Counted from the first letter of the stretch, positions 39,484 to 48,873 are shown. The stretch: 64,000 nucleotides of DNA from Noviherbaspirillum humi (GCF_900188095.1 NZ_FZOT01000019.1:26244-90243); one strand, 5' to 3'. The notes: generated from the letters alone by a model not told the origin. Made by a program: numbers and translations.

Positions 39484-40563
39484 ATGGCAAAGACTCACAA
39501 GATAGCGGTCATCGCCGGCGACGGCATCGGCAAGGAAGTGATGCCGGAAGGCTTGCGCGTGGTGGAAGCGGCGGCGCGCCGCTTCGGCATTAGCCTGGAA
39601 TTCACCACCTTCGACTGGGCGCATTGCGATTACTACGTCCAGCACGGCAAGATGATGCCGGACGACTGGTTCGAGCAGCTCAAGGGCTTCGAGGCGGTGT
39701 TCTTCGGCGCGGTCGGCTGGCCGGAGAAGGTGCCCGACCATATCTCGCTGTGGGGTTCCCTGCTGAAATTCCGCCGCGACTTCGACCAGTACGTGAACCT
39801 GCGCCCGGTGCGCCTGATGCCCGGCGTGCCCTGCCCGCTGGCCAACAAGAAACCGGGCGACATCGACTTCTACGTGGTGCGCGAGAACACCGAAGGCGAG
39901 TACTCCTCCGTCGGCGGCAAGATGTTCGAAGGCACCGACCGTGAGCTCGTCCTGCAGGAAGCCGTGTTCACCCGCAAGGGCGTGGACCGCATCCTGAAGT
40001 ACGCCTTCGACCTGGCGCAGAGCCGGCCGAAGAAGCACCTGACGTCCGCCACCAAGTCCAACGGCATCTCGATCTCCATGCCCTACTGGGACGAGCGCGT
40101 GGCGGAGATGGGCAAAACCTATCCGGACGTGAAGTGGGACAAGTACCACATCGACATCCTTACCGCTCGCTTCGTGCTGAGCCCGGAACGCTTCGACGTG
40201 GTGGTGGCTTCCAACCTGTTCGGCGACATCCTTTCGGACCTCGGTCCGGCCTGCGCCGGCACCATCGGCATCGCGCCGTCGGCCAACCTGAACCCGGACC
40301 GCACCCTGCCGTCGCTGTTCGAGCCGGTGCATGGCTCCGCGCCCGACATTTTCGGCAAGAACATCGCCAATCCGATCGCCATGATCTGGTCCGGCGCGAT
40401 GATGCTGGACTTCCTCGGCCAGGGCGACGCCAACTACCGCGCCGCGCATGACGCCATCGTCGCCGCCATCGAGAAATCGCTGGTGGAAGGCCCGCGCACG
40501 CCGGACCTGGGCGGCAACGGCAACACCACCGACGTTGGCAAGGCCATCGCCGCGCTGATCTAA
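39484..40563 (+). CDS. ttuC: Tartrate dehydrogenase/decarboxylase
   Basis: 359 aa from the ATG at 39484. Family marks: GDGIGKEVMPEG, DFYVVRENTEGEYSSVGG, VVVASNLFGDILSDLGPACAG with the metal-binding Asp residues, and FEPVHGSAPDIFGKNIANP. Compared with LeuB it has the TtuC-typical SLWGSLLKFRRDFDQYVNLRPVRL stretch, here followed by MPGVPCPLANKKPGDIDF. It oxidises tartrate, and usually D-malate, with NAD and divalent metal. The divergent lysR and operator suggest induction by substrate. The homologue at 11135-12196 is clearly divergent, so the two are not a recent duplication. Confidence 0.92.
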   Translation: MAKTHKIAVIAGDGIGKEVMPEGLRVVEAAARRFGISLEFTTFDWAHCDYYVQHGKMMPDDWFEQLKGFEAVFFGAVGWPEKVPDHISLWGSLLKFRRDFDQYVNLRPVRLMPGVPCPLANKKPGDIDFYVVRENTEGEYSSVGGKMFEGTDRELVLQEAVFTRKGVDRILKYAFDLAQSRPKKHLTSATKSNGISISMPYWDERVAEMGKTYPDVKWDKYHIDILTARFVLSPERFDVVVASNLFGDILSDLGPACAGTIGIAPSANLNPDRTLPSLFEPVHGSAPDIFGKNIANPIAMIWSGAMMLDFLGQGDANYRAAHDAIVAAIEKSLVEGPRTPDLGGNGNTTDVGKAIAALI

Positions 40564-40634
40564 GCCGCCTCACGGCGGAGCTTACGCGATCAGGGTACAC
40601 TCCGGTCCTTCATCGAAGGACCGCGAGGAACGCC

Positions 40635-41777
40635 ATGACTCAGCCCGCCGACATTTCCTGGACCGAGGAGGGAGAACCTCGCTCGGCTCGCTGGCGCTCG
40701 GAAAGCATGGCGCCGCCGAAGCGCATCGTGCCGGCCGACGACCGCCTCGATGCCGACGCCGCCTACCGCCTCGCCTGCGAAGGCACCGGCCTGCTGTGGC
40801 GCGGCGACTACCACAACGCCCGCCAGCTGCTGCAGGCCCTGGGCCGGCGCATCGACCGCAAGCGGCGCGGCAAAGCGGCGCCGAAGCCGCCCGCCTCTCC
40901 CCTTGATGCCTTCAATCTGCACCGCCAGGCGCAGGCGCAGCGCGCCCGCGTGCTCGGCATGCTGCTGCTTCCCTTCGAGGGCGACTACGCCATTCCGCTG
41001 CGCCGCGCGCCCGATGTGCGCCAGGCGTGCCTCGAAGCCTGGGGACCGGCCCCGGGCCAAGCTTTCGTGGCCACGCTGCGCGAACTGCTGGGCGTCATCG
41101 GCGCGCATGAGTGGCGCAAGAAGGGCGTGGAGATACCGGCGCTGGGCGCGCGCATCCATCCGCACTACGGCGTGTTCTCGCCGGTGCGCGGCGAATACAT
41201 CGAACTGGTGGCCAAGGCGCCGCTGCCGCGCGACACCTCGCTCGCCTTCGACATCGGCGCCGGCACCGGCGTGCTGTCGGCATTGCTGGCCCGGCGCGGC
41301 ATCGGCAGGGTGGTGGGCACCGATCAGGACGACCGGGCGCTGGCCTGCGCCGGCGAAAACATCTCACGGCTCGGTCTTGGCGATCGGGTTGACATCATTC
41401 GCGCCGACCTGTTTCCGGCAGGCCGGGCGCCGCTGGTGGTGTGCAATCCGCCCTGGCTGCCGGCGCGGCCGAGCAGCGGCATCGAGCATGCGGTGTACGA
41501 TCCCGACAGCCGCATGCTGCTCGGCTTCCTGAATGGCCTGGCGGAACATCTCGCGCCGGACGGCGAAGGCTGGCTGATCCTGTCGGACCTGGCGGAGCTG
41601 CTCGGCATGCGCTCGCGCGAGCAATTGCTGGCCGCAATCGACGCGGCCGGACTGGAGGTGGCGGGCCGGCTCGATGCCCGGCCCACCCACGGCAAGGCCT
41701 TCGACCCGGACGATCCGCTGCATGCGGCCCGGTCGAAGGAAGTGACTTCGCTCTGGCGCCTGCGCGCCAAGGGCTGA
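40635..41777 (+). CDS. Class I SAM-dependent methyltransferase (PrmC/HemK-like NPPW motif)
   Basis: 380 aa. Residues 1-170 are a poorly conserved basic/helical region. The methyltransferase core begins with LAFDIGAGTGVLSALLAR (SAM-binding motif I), then VGTDQDDRALACA, VDIIRADLF and the catalytic VVCNPPWLP motif. NPPW/NPPY is used for methylation of amide nitrogen or exocyclic amines, as in PrmB, PrmC and TrmN6-type enzymes. The substrate is therefore likely a protein glutamine, RNA or DNA base, but cannot be fixed. Preceded by GAGGAACGCC. Confidence 0.85.
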   Translation: MTQPADISWTEEGEPRSARWRSESMAPPKRIVPADDRLDADAAYRLACEGTGLLWRGDYHNARQLLQALGRRIDRKRRGKAAPKPPASPLDAFNLHRQAQAQRARVLGMLLLPFEGDYAIPLRRAPDVRQACLEAWGPAPGQAFVATLRELLGVIGAHEWRKKGVEIPALGARIHPHYGVFSPVRGEYIELVAKAPLPRDTSLAFDIGAGTGVLSALLARRGIGRVVGTDQDDRALACAGENISRLGLGDRVDIIRADLFPAGRAPLVVCNPPWLPARPSSGIEHAVYDPDSRMLLGFLNGLAEHLAPDGEGWLILSDLAELLGMRSREQLLAAIDAAGLEVAGRLDARPTHGKAFDPDDPLHAARSKEVTSLWRLRAKG

Positions 41778-41783
41778 AATCAA

Positions 41784-41954
41784 TCAGCGGCGGTCGCTGC
41801 GCGGCGCATCGGTTTGCCGTGCCTGCTGATCCCCTTGCGGCTGCGGCGGGCCGCCGGCCGCATCCCTGACCTGGCGCTGCAGCTGGTCGCCATGCTTCTT
41901 GATCTCTTCCTCGGCCGGCTGGGCCACCTGCCTGTCGTCGTGCTTGCGTTCCAT
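41784..41954 (-). CDS. Small hydrophilic protein
   Basis: 56 aa from the ATG at 41954-41952, behind CTGGAGCGCGAG. Very polar and Gln/Arg/Asp-rich (EEEIKKHGDQLQRQVRD), no signal peptide, no recognised domain. It is convergent with the methyltransferase gene. The good ribosome-binding site is the main reason for calling it. Confidence 0.45.
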   Translation of the reverse strand: MERKHDDRQVAQPAEEEIKKHGDQLQRQVRDAAGGPPQPQGDQQARQTDAPRSDRR

Positions 41955-42208
41955 CTCGCGCTCCAGTGATGCATCCGCAACTATGATCCGGCGCCCCGGC
42001 CATGGTTCATGCCATGGCCATGGGAGGGCGCCATCGCCATTCGATCGCGTTTCATCCTGAATACAACGCGGATCGACGAAGCTTGCGCTGCGCGCTTGCC
42101 GGCCGGATAGGCCGGCGGCAATATCGAGACGTTTTCGCGCCCGGTTCGCGCCGAGCGGCGCGCATTCACTGCCCATGGTTCGTTGCGCTTGTTCCTTCCG
42201 GAGGCCGC

Positions 42209-42736
42209 TTGATCCAATCGCATGCGAGGCGCTTTACCCTTACACGGCTGAAACTGAACCGCCTGCCGCTATGGCTGATGTTTGCCGTCGGCCTCCTGAT
42301 CGGCGCCATCGGCCATGGCGGCTACCGCGCCCGCAGCGAATTGCTGGCATTGCAGATCGTCGAGCAGCACCGCCTCGGCGACACCCTGCCCCGCGCCGCC
42401 CGGGTCCTTGCGAGGTCGCAGCAAAGCTTTGGCATGCTGCAGCGTCGGAGCGCCGAGCGTGCCGACGCGCTGCTGGATAATGAACTGCAGCGCCTGCGTC
42501 CGACCTACCAGGATCGCTGGAACCGTTTCCTCGCGCAAACCTATGCCGCGCACTTCAGCGGCGATGAGCTGCGCTCGCTCGCTGAACAGCAGGACGCCTC
42601 GCCCTATTTCCTCAAGTTCGTCGCCAGCAGGAACCTGGTCATCGACGGCATGACGCAGCGCGCTGCGGCATTGCTCGACGACTACGCCATGCATGCGGCG
42701 GAAGCCGCACTGGCGCATGCCGGCGCCGACCGCTGA
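42209..42736 (+). CDS. Membrane-anchored helical protein, possibly DUF2059-like
   Basis: 175 aa starting at TTG 42209, chosen because TCCGGAGG ends five bases before it and a membrane helix follows (LPLWLMFAVGLLIGAIGHGGY, about 18-38). The remainder is helical with a segment FLAQTYAAHFSGDELRSLAE, then DASPYFLKFVASRN. This resembles the end of DUF2059 proteins, in which FYxxHFTxxEL is conserved. It is probably an inner-membrane-anchored periplasmic protein. Function unknown. Confidence 0.65.
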   Translation: MIQSHARRFTLTRLKLNRLPLWLMFAVGLLIGAIGHGGYRARSELLALQIVEQHRLGDTLPRAARVLARSQQSFGMLQRRSAERADALLDNELQRLRPTYQDRWNRFLAQTYAAHFSGDELRSLAEQQDASPYFLKFVASRNLVIDGMTQRAAALLDDYAMHAAEAALAHAGADR

Positions 42737-42830
42737 ACCGCCTTTCCTCACCTCATCTTGCGCCGCTGCGCTGAACTGCCGGCGGTTTTGCGCATCCATC
42801 TGCAGGTTGGCCATATGCAAAGGAGAAGCG

Positions 42831-43595
42831 ATGGACAGGTTCAGGGACAAGGTGGTGATCGTGACCGGAGCAGGTTCCGGCATCGGCGAGGCCACGGCGC
42901 GCCGCTTCGCCGCCGAAGGCGCCAGCGTGGTGCTGGCCGGGCGCACGGCGGACAAGCTGGAGCGAGTGGCGCGCAGCCTGCCGGCCGAGCGCGCGCTGGT
43001 GTGCGCAACCGATGTGGCGCGGCTCGATCAGGTGGAGCGGATGATGCAGGCGACGCTGCAGCGCTTCGGCCGGCTCGACGTGCTGGTGAACAATGCCGGC
43101 GTGGCGCCGGAAGGCTACATCACCGATGCCAGCGTCGATGATTGGAAGGAAGTCATGGCGGTGGATCTCGACGGCGTGTTCTACTGCTGCCGCTGCGCCA
43201 TCCCCGAGTTGAAGAAGACGCGCGGCAGCATCATCAACGTGTCTTCCGTATCCGGCCTCGGCGGCGACTGGCGCCTGAGCTTCTACAACGCCGCCAAGGG
43301 CGCGGTGACCAATTTCACGCGGGCGCTGGCGATGGACCATGGCATCGACGGCATCCGCGTCAATGCCGTCTGCCCCAGCCTGACGCGCACGCCGCTGACT
43401 GAGGACATGTACCGCGAGCCGGAACTGATGGCCAAGTTCAACGAGCGCATTCCGATGGGACGCGGCGCCGAACCGGAGGAAGTGGCGGACGTCATTGCCT
43501 TTCTCGCCAGCCATGACGCCCGCTTCGTCAACGGCGTCAACCTGCCCATCGACGGCGGTTTGACCGCATCCAATGGACAGCCGCCGATGTCCTGA
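42831..43595 (+). CDS. Classical short-chain dehydrogenase/reductase
   Basis: 254 aa, start behind AAGGAGAAGCG. The cofactor motif GAGSGIG (13-19) is followed by AGRT, whose Arg suggests NADP. NNAG lies at about 87-90, and catalytic Ser139, Tyr152 and Lys156 are intact (INVSSVSG, FYNAAKGAV). The end PIDGGLTASNG is typical of the FabG/3-hydroxyacyl or sugar-alcohol group. Substrate not evident. Unlike the SDR at 7205, its active site is complete. Confidence 0.9.
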   Translation: MDRFRDKVVIVTGAGSGIGEATARRFAAEGASVVLAGRTADKLERVARSLPAERALVCATDVARLDQVERMMQATLQRFGRLDVLVNNAGVAPEGYITDASVDDWKEVMAVDLDGVFYCCRCAIPELKKTRGSIINVSSVSGLGGDWRLSFYNAAKGAVTNFTRALAMDHGIDGIRVNAVCPSLTRTPLTEDMYREPELMAKFNERIPMGRGAEPEEVADVIAFLASHDARFVNGVNLPIDGGLTASNGQPPMS

Positions 43596-43629
43596 AAACG
43601 GCAGGGGGCGCCCGCCGTGGGTGAATTCG

Positions 43630-44976
43630 TCACACGCTTTCGGAGAACGCTTCCAGCCCGAAGGCGGTGCGCGGCAGGTCGGCCAGCGTGCGCACCTGGT
43701 TGCGCCCGCTGCGCTTGGCGAGGTAGAGCGCCTTGTCGGCCGCATCCATCAGTTCGCCCAGGCTGGTGATGGTGCTGCTGATGACGCTCACGCCGATGCT
43801 GACGGTGTAGCGCAGGTCCGCGCCGCCGACATTGATCGATTGCATCTCCACCACCTTGCGGATGCGCTCGGCGATGTCCACCGCCTCGTCCATCCAGGTC
43901 GACGGCAGCAGCACCGCGAATTCCTCGCCGCCGACGCGCGCCACCACGTCGATGCCGCGCACCGACTGGGTCAGGATCAGCGCCAGCTTCTGCAGCACCG
44001 TGTCGCCCATCGCATGGCCATGGTCGTCGTTGATCTGCTTGAAGTGGTCGGCATCGATCAGCAGCAGCGAAATCGGGCGCGGCACCCGCTGGTGCCGTCG
44101 CAGCTCCAGCTCCGCCGCCTCGAAGAAGGCGCGGCGGTTGGCGATGCCGGTGAGATGGTCGCAGGAGATGGAATGCAGCAAGCTCTCGGCGGACTTGCGC
44201 TTCTCGGTGATGTCGCGAACGATCAGCGCATAGCCGCTCGAGATCAGGGAGCCGTCGTCGGCGGTCTTTTGCTGCAGCGGGGTGATCATGCTGCTGCCCC
44301 AGAAGCGGCTGCCGTCGGCGCGCAGGTGCCAGCCTTCATCCAGGCTCCAGCCGTTGGCATCGGCCTCGCGCAGGCGGTCAAGCACCCGGTCGGCGGTCAT
44401 GCAATCGCCCGGATACAGCACGGCAACGTTATGGCCGCAGACATCCTGCGCCGTCAGACCGGTGAGGCGGCCGATGCTGGGGTTCCATTCGCTGACATCG
44501 CCCTTGGCGTCCAGGGTGATGAGCGCATAGTCCGCCACGCCGACCATCACCGCGTTGAACCAGGCTTCGTTCTGGCGCAGCATGCGCTCGCGCTTGACGG
44601 CGAGCGACACGTCGGAAATCACGACCATCAGCCGCTTCGGATCCAGCTTGACCAGGGTGATCGACAGCACCTGCGCATCCTCGCGGCCGGGCACGCCGGC
44701 CGATACCTGCAGCCGGTAGCCTTCGCATATGGTGCCGCGCGGTGGCTGGAAGGAGACCGCCATGTAGCGCAGTTCCGGCGCGATCGGTTCCAGCGTGTCG
44801 AACAGGTTGGACAGGCCGTCCCCCTGGCGCGCCAGCGGCATCAGCAGCTGCGCCGACAGCGGGTTGAGCATGGTGACGCGCCCGTCGAGCGTCATCTGCA
44901 CCAAGCCCACGGGGGCCAGGTACAGGAACTGGAGCAGCGCCTCGTGCGCGTCGTGAAGCTCGGTATGGTCGCTCAA
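43630..44976 (-). CDS. PAS-GGDEF diguanylate cyclase
   Basis: 448 aa, soluble. A first PAS-like domain (about 10-130, LYLAPVGLVQMTLDGRVTML) and a second with PAC (about 135-270, NPSIGRLTGLTAQDVCG, RDITEKRKSAE) precede the GGDEF domain (about 280-435). Its active site is GGEEF at 349-353, and there is no RxxD inhibitory motif five residues before it. It should synthesise c-di-GMP. The gene begins 10 bp after the PYP-like photoreceptor gene on the same strand, so light or redox input through that protein is plausible. Confidence 0.9.
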   Translation of the reverse strand: MSDHTELHDAHEALLQFLYLAPVGLVQMTLDGRVTMLNPLSAQLLMPLARQGDGLSNLFDTLEPIAPELRYMAVSFQPPRGTICEGYRLQVSAGVPGREDAQVLSITLVKLDPKRLMVVISDVSLAVKRERMLRQNEAWFNAVMVGVADYALITLDAKGDVSEWNPSIGRLTGLTAQDVCGHNVAVLYPGDCMTADRVLDRLREADANGWSLDEGWHLRADGSRFWGSSMITPLQQKTADDGSLISSGYALIVRDITEKRKSAESLLHSISCDHLTGIANRRAFFEAAELELRRHQRVPRPISLLLIDADHFKQINDDHGHAMGDTVLQKLALILTQSVRGIDVVARVGGEEFAVLLPSTWMDEAVDIAERIRKVVEMQSINVGGADLRYTVSIGVSVISSTITSLGELMDAADKALYLAKRSGRNQVRTLADLPRTAFGLEAFSESV

Positions 44977-44986
44977 CGAAAGCTCC

Positions 44987-45367
44987 TCAGCAGCGGTGCA
45001 GCAGCAGATAGCGCAGCGGCAGGCCGGGCCTGGCCATCATGCGCAGCTTGACCAGGGTCGGACGCATCCTGAGCGTGAGAACATAGTCGATGGCCTCGTC
45101 CAGCTCGCGGCCATGGACCAGGGCATCCTCGTACTTCTGCGCCACCATGTAGTTGTTCATGCAGGGCGCCACCACGGTGAACAGATGCATGCCCACCACC
45201 TTTTCCACCGACAGGCCGGAGTAGCGCGATTCAGTGGCGTTGTAGAAGCGCACGATGCCCTCGTCGTCGAAGCCGATGACCCCGAACTCCAGCCGGTCGA
45301 GCTGCTGCAGGCTGGCGCCGGCGATCTGGTCCAGGCTGTGGATGTCGGCGAAGTCGAGAGTAGTCAT
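44987..45367 (-). CDS. PYP-like PAS protein (photoactive yellow protein family)
   Basis: 126 aa from the ATG at 45367-45365 (AAAGGATAACG upstream), the length of photoactive yellow protein (125 aa). Without any gap, Tyr42, Glu46 and Cys69 fall at exactly the PYP positions: FYNATESRYSGLS for 41-53 and TVVAPC for 64-69. Cys69 binds p-coumaric acid in PYP, while Tyr42 and Glu46 hold its phenolate. Thr50 is replaced by Ser50 and Arg52 by Leu52. Similar proteins are often filed under uninformative names. It lies 10 bp ahead of the PAS-GGDEF gene, suggesting a photoreceptor-cyclase pair. No tyrosine ammonia lyase or coumarate ligase gene is in the window, so chromophore supply is unproven. Confidence 0.8.
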   Translation of the reverse strand: MTTLDFADIHSLDQIAGASLQQLDRLEFGVIGFDDEGIVRFYNATESRYSGLSVEKVVGMHLFTVVAPCMNNYMVAQKYEDALVHGRELDEAIDYVLTLRMRPTLVKLRMMARPGLPLRYLLLHRC

Positions 45368-45719
45368 CGTTATCCTTTTTGTCGTTGATGGCGCACCGAA
45401 AAAGCGGCGGTCCCGAGATTTCTTTCGGGAAACGGTCACAGAATACGTCATGTCCTGCAGGAAACTTTGAGAAAGCTCAGAACTTGGCGCGATTGAGAGC
45501 GAAGGTTGGTTACATACTGGCACTGCCGGGGCTGGACAGATTTGAAGATGACAAAAGGCCAAGAAAGCGCGAGTCGAACCGGGGGAATTTCATAATCGCG
45601 CCCGCTAATTGATTCCGCTTAAATCCGTTTCATTTTGTCAGCTCCCGCGCCGACGATCAGGCATGCTTGCCTGCAGAAGATGATTGAGCGCCATCAACAA
45701 GCGACGGGGGCGAGACGAA
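45368..45719. other. Divergent promoter region between the PYP-like gene and a hybrid kinase
   Basis: 352 bp, somewhat AT-richer than its flanks. It must hold both promoters; no palindromic operator or coding frame stands out. Confidence 0.4.
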
Positions 45720-47219
45720 ATGGCGTTGAGTGAACACAAGGAGCTGGAGATCTACCGCCGGGTATTTCACGCCTCGCCCGATTACATCGCCTTCAGCCGC
45801 CTCTCCGATGGCACCTTCATCGACGTCAATCCCGGCTTCGAGCGCCTGCTCGGATTTCGCCGCGAGCAGGTCGTCGGCCGCACTTCCTTCGACGTCGGCA
45901 TCTGGCCGGACGGGGAGGAACAGCAGCGCATCCGCTATGCCGAGCTGCTGCGCCGCGACGGCATGGTGAAGGATTATCCCGGCCGGCTGCGCACCGCCGA
46001 CGGCCGCATCATCGAGGTCGAGGCATCGGCCAATGTGGTGTCCATCGACGGCGAGCAGATCCTGATCGCCATCGTGCGCGACGTCACCGAGCGCAAGCGC
46101 GCCGAGACGGCGTTGCGGGAGGCGGATCGGCGCAAGGATGAATTCCTGGCGATGCTGGCGCATGAGCTGCGCAATCCGCTGGCGCCGATCAGCATGGCGG
46201 CCCGCCTGCTGACGCTGGCGCCGCTGGATGCGTCGCGGGTGCAGCATGCGAGCCAGGTGATCGCGCGCCAAGCCTCGCACATGGCCAGCCTGGTCGACGA
46301 CCTGCTCGACGTATCGCGCGTCACGCGCGGCCTGGTCACCCTGCGCAAGGAAACCATGGACCTGAAGAGCGCCGTGTCAGACGCGGCGGAGCAGGCTCGC
46401 GCGCTGATCGAAAACCGGCGCCACCATCTCTGCCTGGAACTGGACCCGCAACCGGCGCTGGTGCATGCCGACAGGCTGAGGGTGGTGCAAATCGTCGCCA
46501 ACCTGCTCACCAACGCCGCCAAATACACGCCGGAAGGCGGGCGCATCGCCCTGGCGGTGCAGGTTTTGCCGGACAGGGTGCAGCTGCGGGTGAAGGACAA
46601 CGGCATCGGCATGGCGCCGGAGCTCATGCCGCACGTCTTTGAGCTGTTCACCCAGGGCGAACGCTCGCCCGATCGTTCGCAGGGCGGCCTCGGGCTCGGC
46701 CTGGCATTGGTGAAAAGCCTGGTCGAATTGCACGGCGGCGGCGTCGCCGCCTGCAGCGACGGGCGGGGCGCCGGCAGCGAGTTCAGCGTCTGGCTGCCGC
46801 GCGCGGCGAGCGAGGGCAACGTGATGGCCGCCGCTAGCGCCACCGCGTTGCCGCCGGCACGGCCGCTTCGCATCCTGGTGGTGGATGACAATATCGACGC
46901 CGCCGAGACGCTGGCGCTGTTCCTGCGCTCCCAGGGGCATGCGGTGCGCACCGCCTATCGTGCCGAGCAGGCGCTGGCCCTGGCGGCGAGCGAACCGCCG
47001 GAAGTCTGCATACTCGACATCGGCCTGCCGGAAGTGGACGGCTACCAGCTGGCGCGACGTCTGCGCGAATGCGGGCAGACCTGCGGCGCGACGCTGATTG
47101 CATTGACCGGCTATGGCCAGGAATCCGATATGCAGCAATCCCGCGCCGCCGGCTTCGACCGCCATCTGGTCAAGCCAGTCGACACTCGCCTGCTGGCCAC
47201 GGAGCTGTCCGGGCTGTAG
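45720..47219 (+). CDS. Soluble PAS hybrid histidine kinase with receiver
   Basis: 499 aa from the ATG at 45720. One PAS domain (about 8-130, ASPDYIAFSRLSDGTFIDVN), then HisKA with His148 in [12 protein letters not shown] and HATPase_c (KDNGIGMAPELMP, GGLGLGLALVKSLVELHGG). The C-terminal receiver has phospho-acceptor Asp433 in LDIGLPEVDG. The kinase and receiver are strikingly like those of the membrane kinase at 34310, so the two share a core with different input. There is no output domain; phosphorelay to a distant phosphotransfer protein is likely. Confidence 0.9.
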   Translation: MALSEHKELEIYRRVFHASPDYIAFSRLSDGTFIDVNPGFERLLGFRREQVVGRTSFDVGIWPDGEEQQRIRYAELLRRDGMVKDYPGRLRTADGRIIEVEASANVVSIDGEQILIAIVRDVTERKRAETALREADRRKDEFLAMLAHELRNPLAPISMAARLLTLAPLDASRVQHASQVIARQASHMASLVDDLLDVSRVTRGLVTLRKETMDLKSAVSDAAEQARALIENRRHHLCLELDPQPALVHADRLRVVQIVANLLTNAAKYTPEGGRIALAVQVLPDRVQLRVKDNGIGMAPELMPHVFELFTQGERSPDRSQGGLGLGLALVKSLVELHGGGVAACSDGRGAGSEFSVWLPRAASEGNVMAAASATALPPARPLRILVVDDNIDAAETLALFLRSQGHAVRTAYRAEQALALAASEPPEVCILDIGLPEVDGYQLARRLRECGQTCGATLIALTGYGQESDMQQSRAAGFDRHLVKPVDTRLLATELSGL

Positions 47220-47337
47220 CGCCGCGCCTGGCTTGCCTCCGGCTGGTCCCCCTGCCGGCAACCGCCGGGATGAAAACCGGTCTACCATCCATATATATTC
47301 AAAAAGACAGCCATCCCCGTTGGCGCATGGAGACGAC

Positions 47338-48396
47338 ATGGAACACGGTTCGAACCGGCAGCAAGAAGCCGCCCTTGGCACCATTGGCATCACCGGCGAG
47401 GAGTTCCGCGACGATGACCGCCGCGCCTCCATGCGCCGGCTGCCGGCGGAGCAGTTGAAGGCCCTCACCGCGCTCGACGACCGGCGCTCGGCGCTGGCGC
47501 TGGCGCAAACCCTGCTGCTCACCGCCGCCATTCTGGCTGCCGCCGTTGCCTGGTGGTCGCCGTGGGCGGCGCTGGCCGGCGTCTTCCTGATTGCCACCCA
47601 GCAGCATGCGATGTTCGTGCTCGCGCACGAGGCGGCGCATTACCGCCTGTTCAGCAATCGCCGCCTCAACGATCTCGTCGGCCGTGCCATCGGCTGCTCC
47701 GCCGGCATCTCGATGTGCGCCTACCGCGTCATCCATCGCCTGCACCACAATCATCTCTACGGCCCCCAGGATCCGGACATTGCGCTGCATGGCGGCTATC
47801 CGCGCGGCAAGGCTTATCTGCTGAAGAAGGTGGCCACCGACCTGGCGGGACTGACCGCCTGGAAAACGCTGAAATACTTTTTCGGCGCCCCGGCAGCCAA
47901 TGCCGAAACCCGCCAGGCGCAGCGGCCGCTGGACGATACCTCGCCGGCGCTAAGGCAGGCGGCGCTGCGCGACCGCTGGGGCGTGCTCGCCACCCAGGCC
48001 GTCTTGCCGGTGGCGGTATGGGCCATCGGCGGCCCGGGCGCCCTGTTGAAGTATGCGGTGCTGTGGGTGCTGCCGGCGCTCACCGTGCTGCAGGCCATCC
48101 TGCGCCTGCGCGCCATCGCCGAGCATGGCGCGCCCGCCGGCTACGCCTCGCCGCTGACCGCCGCCCGCACCAACCTGCCCGGTCCGCTGCTGCGTCTGCT
48201 GCTGTTTCCGCACCACGTCAATTACCATGTCGAACACCATCTGTTCCCGGCCGTGCCGCATTACCACCTGCCGCGCCTGCATCGGGAACTGCGCCGCCTC
48301 GGCATGCTGGACGGCGCCGAGGTGCGTTACTTCGGAGACACCTGGAAGCGGGTGTATGCGCCGCGCGCCGCACGGCCGGAGTCGCAGGCCGCCTGA
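47338..48396 (+). CDS. Membrane fatty acid desaturase family protein
   Basis: 352 aa. The three histidine clusters of the di-iron desaturase/hydroxylase superfamily are present: HEAAH (about 97), HRLHHNH (about 132) and HVEHH (about 300). Hydrophobic segments occur at about 52-90 and 220-260. The enzyme would introduce a double bond or hydroxyl into an acyl chain or related lipid at the inner membrane. The 45 hydrophilic N-terminal residues are unusual in length. Start chosen at 47338; an alternative start further left would overlap the kinase gene. Confidence 0.85.
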   Translation: MEHGSNRQQEAALGTIGITGEEFRDDDRRASMRRLPAEQLKALTALDDRRSALALAQTLLLTAAILAAAVAWWSPWAALAGVFLIATQQHAMFVLAHEAAHYRLFSNRRLNDLVGRAIGCSAGISMCAYRVIHRLHHNHLYGPQDPDIALHGGYPRGKAYLLKKVATDLAGLTAWKTLKYFFGAPAANAETRQAQRPLDDTSPALRQAALRDRWGVLATQAVLPVAVWAIGGPGALLKYAVLWVLPALTVLQAILRLRAIAEHGAPAGYASPLTAARTNLPGPLLRLLLFPHHVNYHVEHHLFPAVPHYHLPRLHRELRRLGMLDGAEVRYFGDTWKRVYAPRAARPESQAA

Positions 48397-48495
48397 CGCT
48401 CCGGCGCGAGGTTGATGAAGGGTTGTCGATAGAGGTCAAACGGCGCGCGGGTCAGGATGGTAAGGTTGGCCCAACCATGCACTTGAAGGAAGACC

Positions 48496-48843
48496 ATGTC
48501 GATCAGCGTGCAGCAACTCGAACAACTTCTCTCGCGCCTCCAGCATCTGAAGGATGAGCTGGGCCGCAATCGCGCCGAGCCGCAGCGCGAGCTTGCGCAG
48601 GACGACCCGCTGGTGCGGATGGCCGACGACTGCGATTTCCTGCTGCCCAGTCCGCTTACCGTACGCAATCTGGCCGAAACGGTGGAGCGCAAGATCGGCA
48701 ACGTCCACGTGCTGCTGGATCGGGCACGGGAAAACGCCGACATCCCGCAGGACATCCAGGCCGCCGCCGACAACGAGGACATGCTGGTGCAGGAACCCGG
48801 CCAGCGCCAGGACGGGCCGCCGCGGGGCGGTCTGTCGGCCTGA
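48496..48843 (+). CDS. Small helical protein of unknown function
   Basis: 115 aa, ATG behind AAGGAAGACC. The first 30 residues form an amphipathic, likely coiled-coil helix (VQQLEQLLSRLQHLKDEL). The rest is acidic and ends in a Gly/Pro-rich tail. No signal peptide, no known domain. It may be a small adaptor, but nothing around it helps. Confidence 0.6.
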   Translation: MSISVQQLEQLLSRLQHLKDELGRNRAEPQRELAQDDPLVRMADDCDFLLPSPLTVRNLAETVERKIGNVHVLLDRARENADIPQDIQAAADNEDMLVQEPGQRQDGPPRGGLSA

Positions 48844-48873
48844 GGCGGCCGGCGCGGTCGCGGCCGGACCGGA

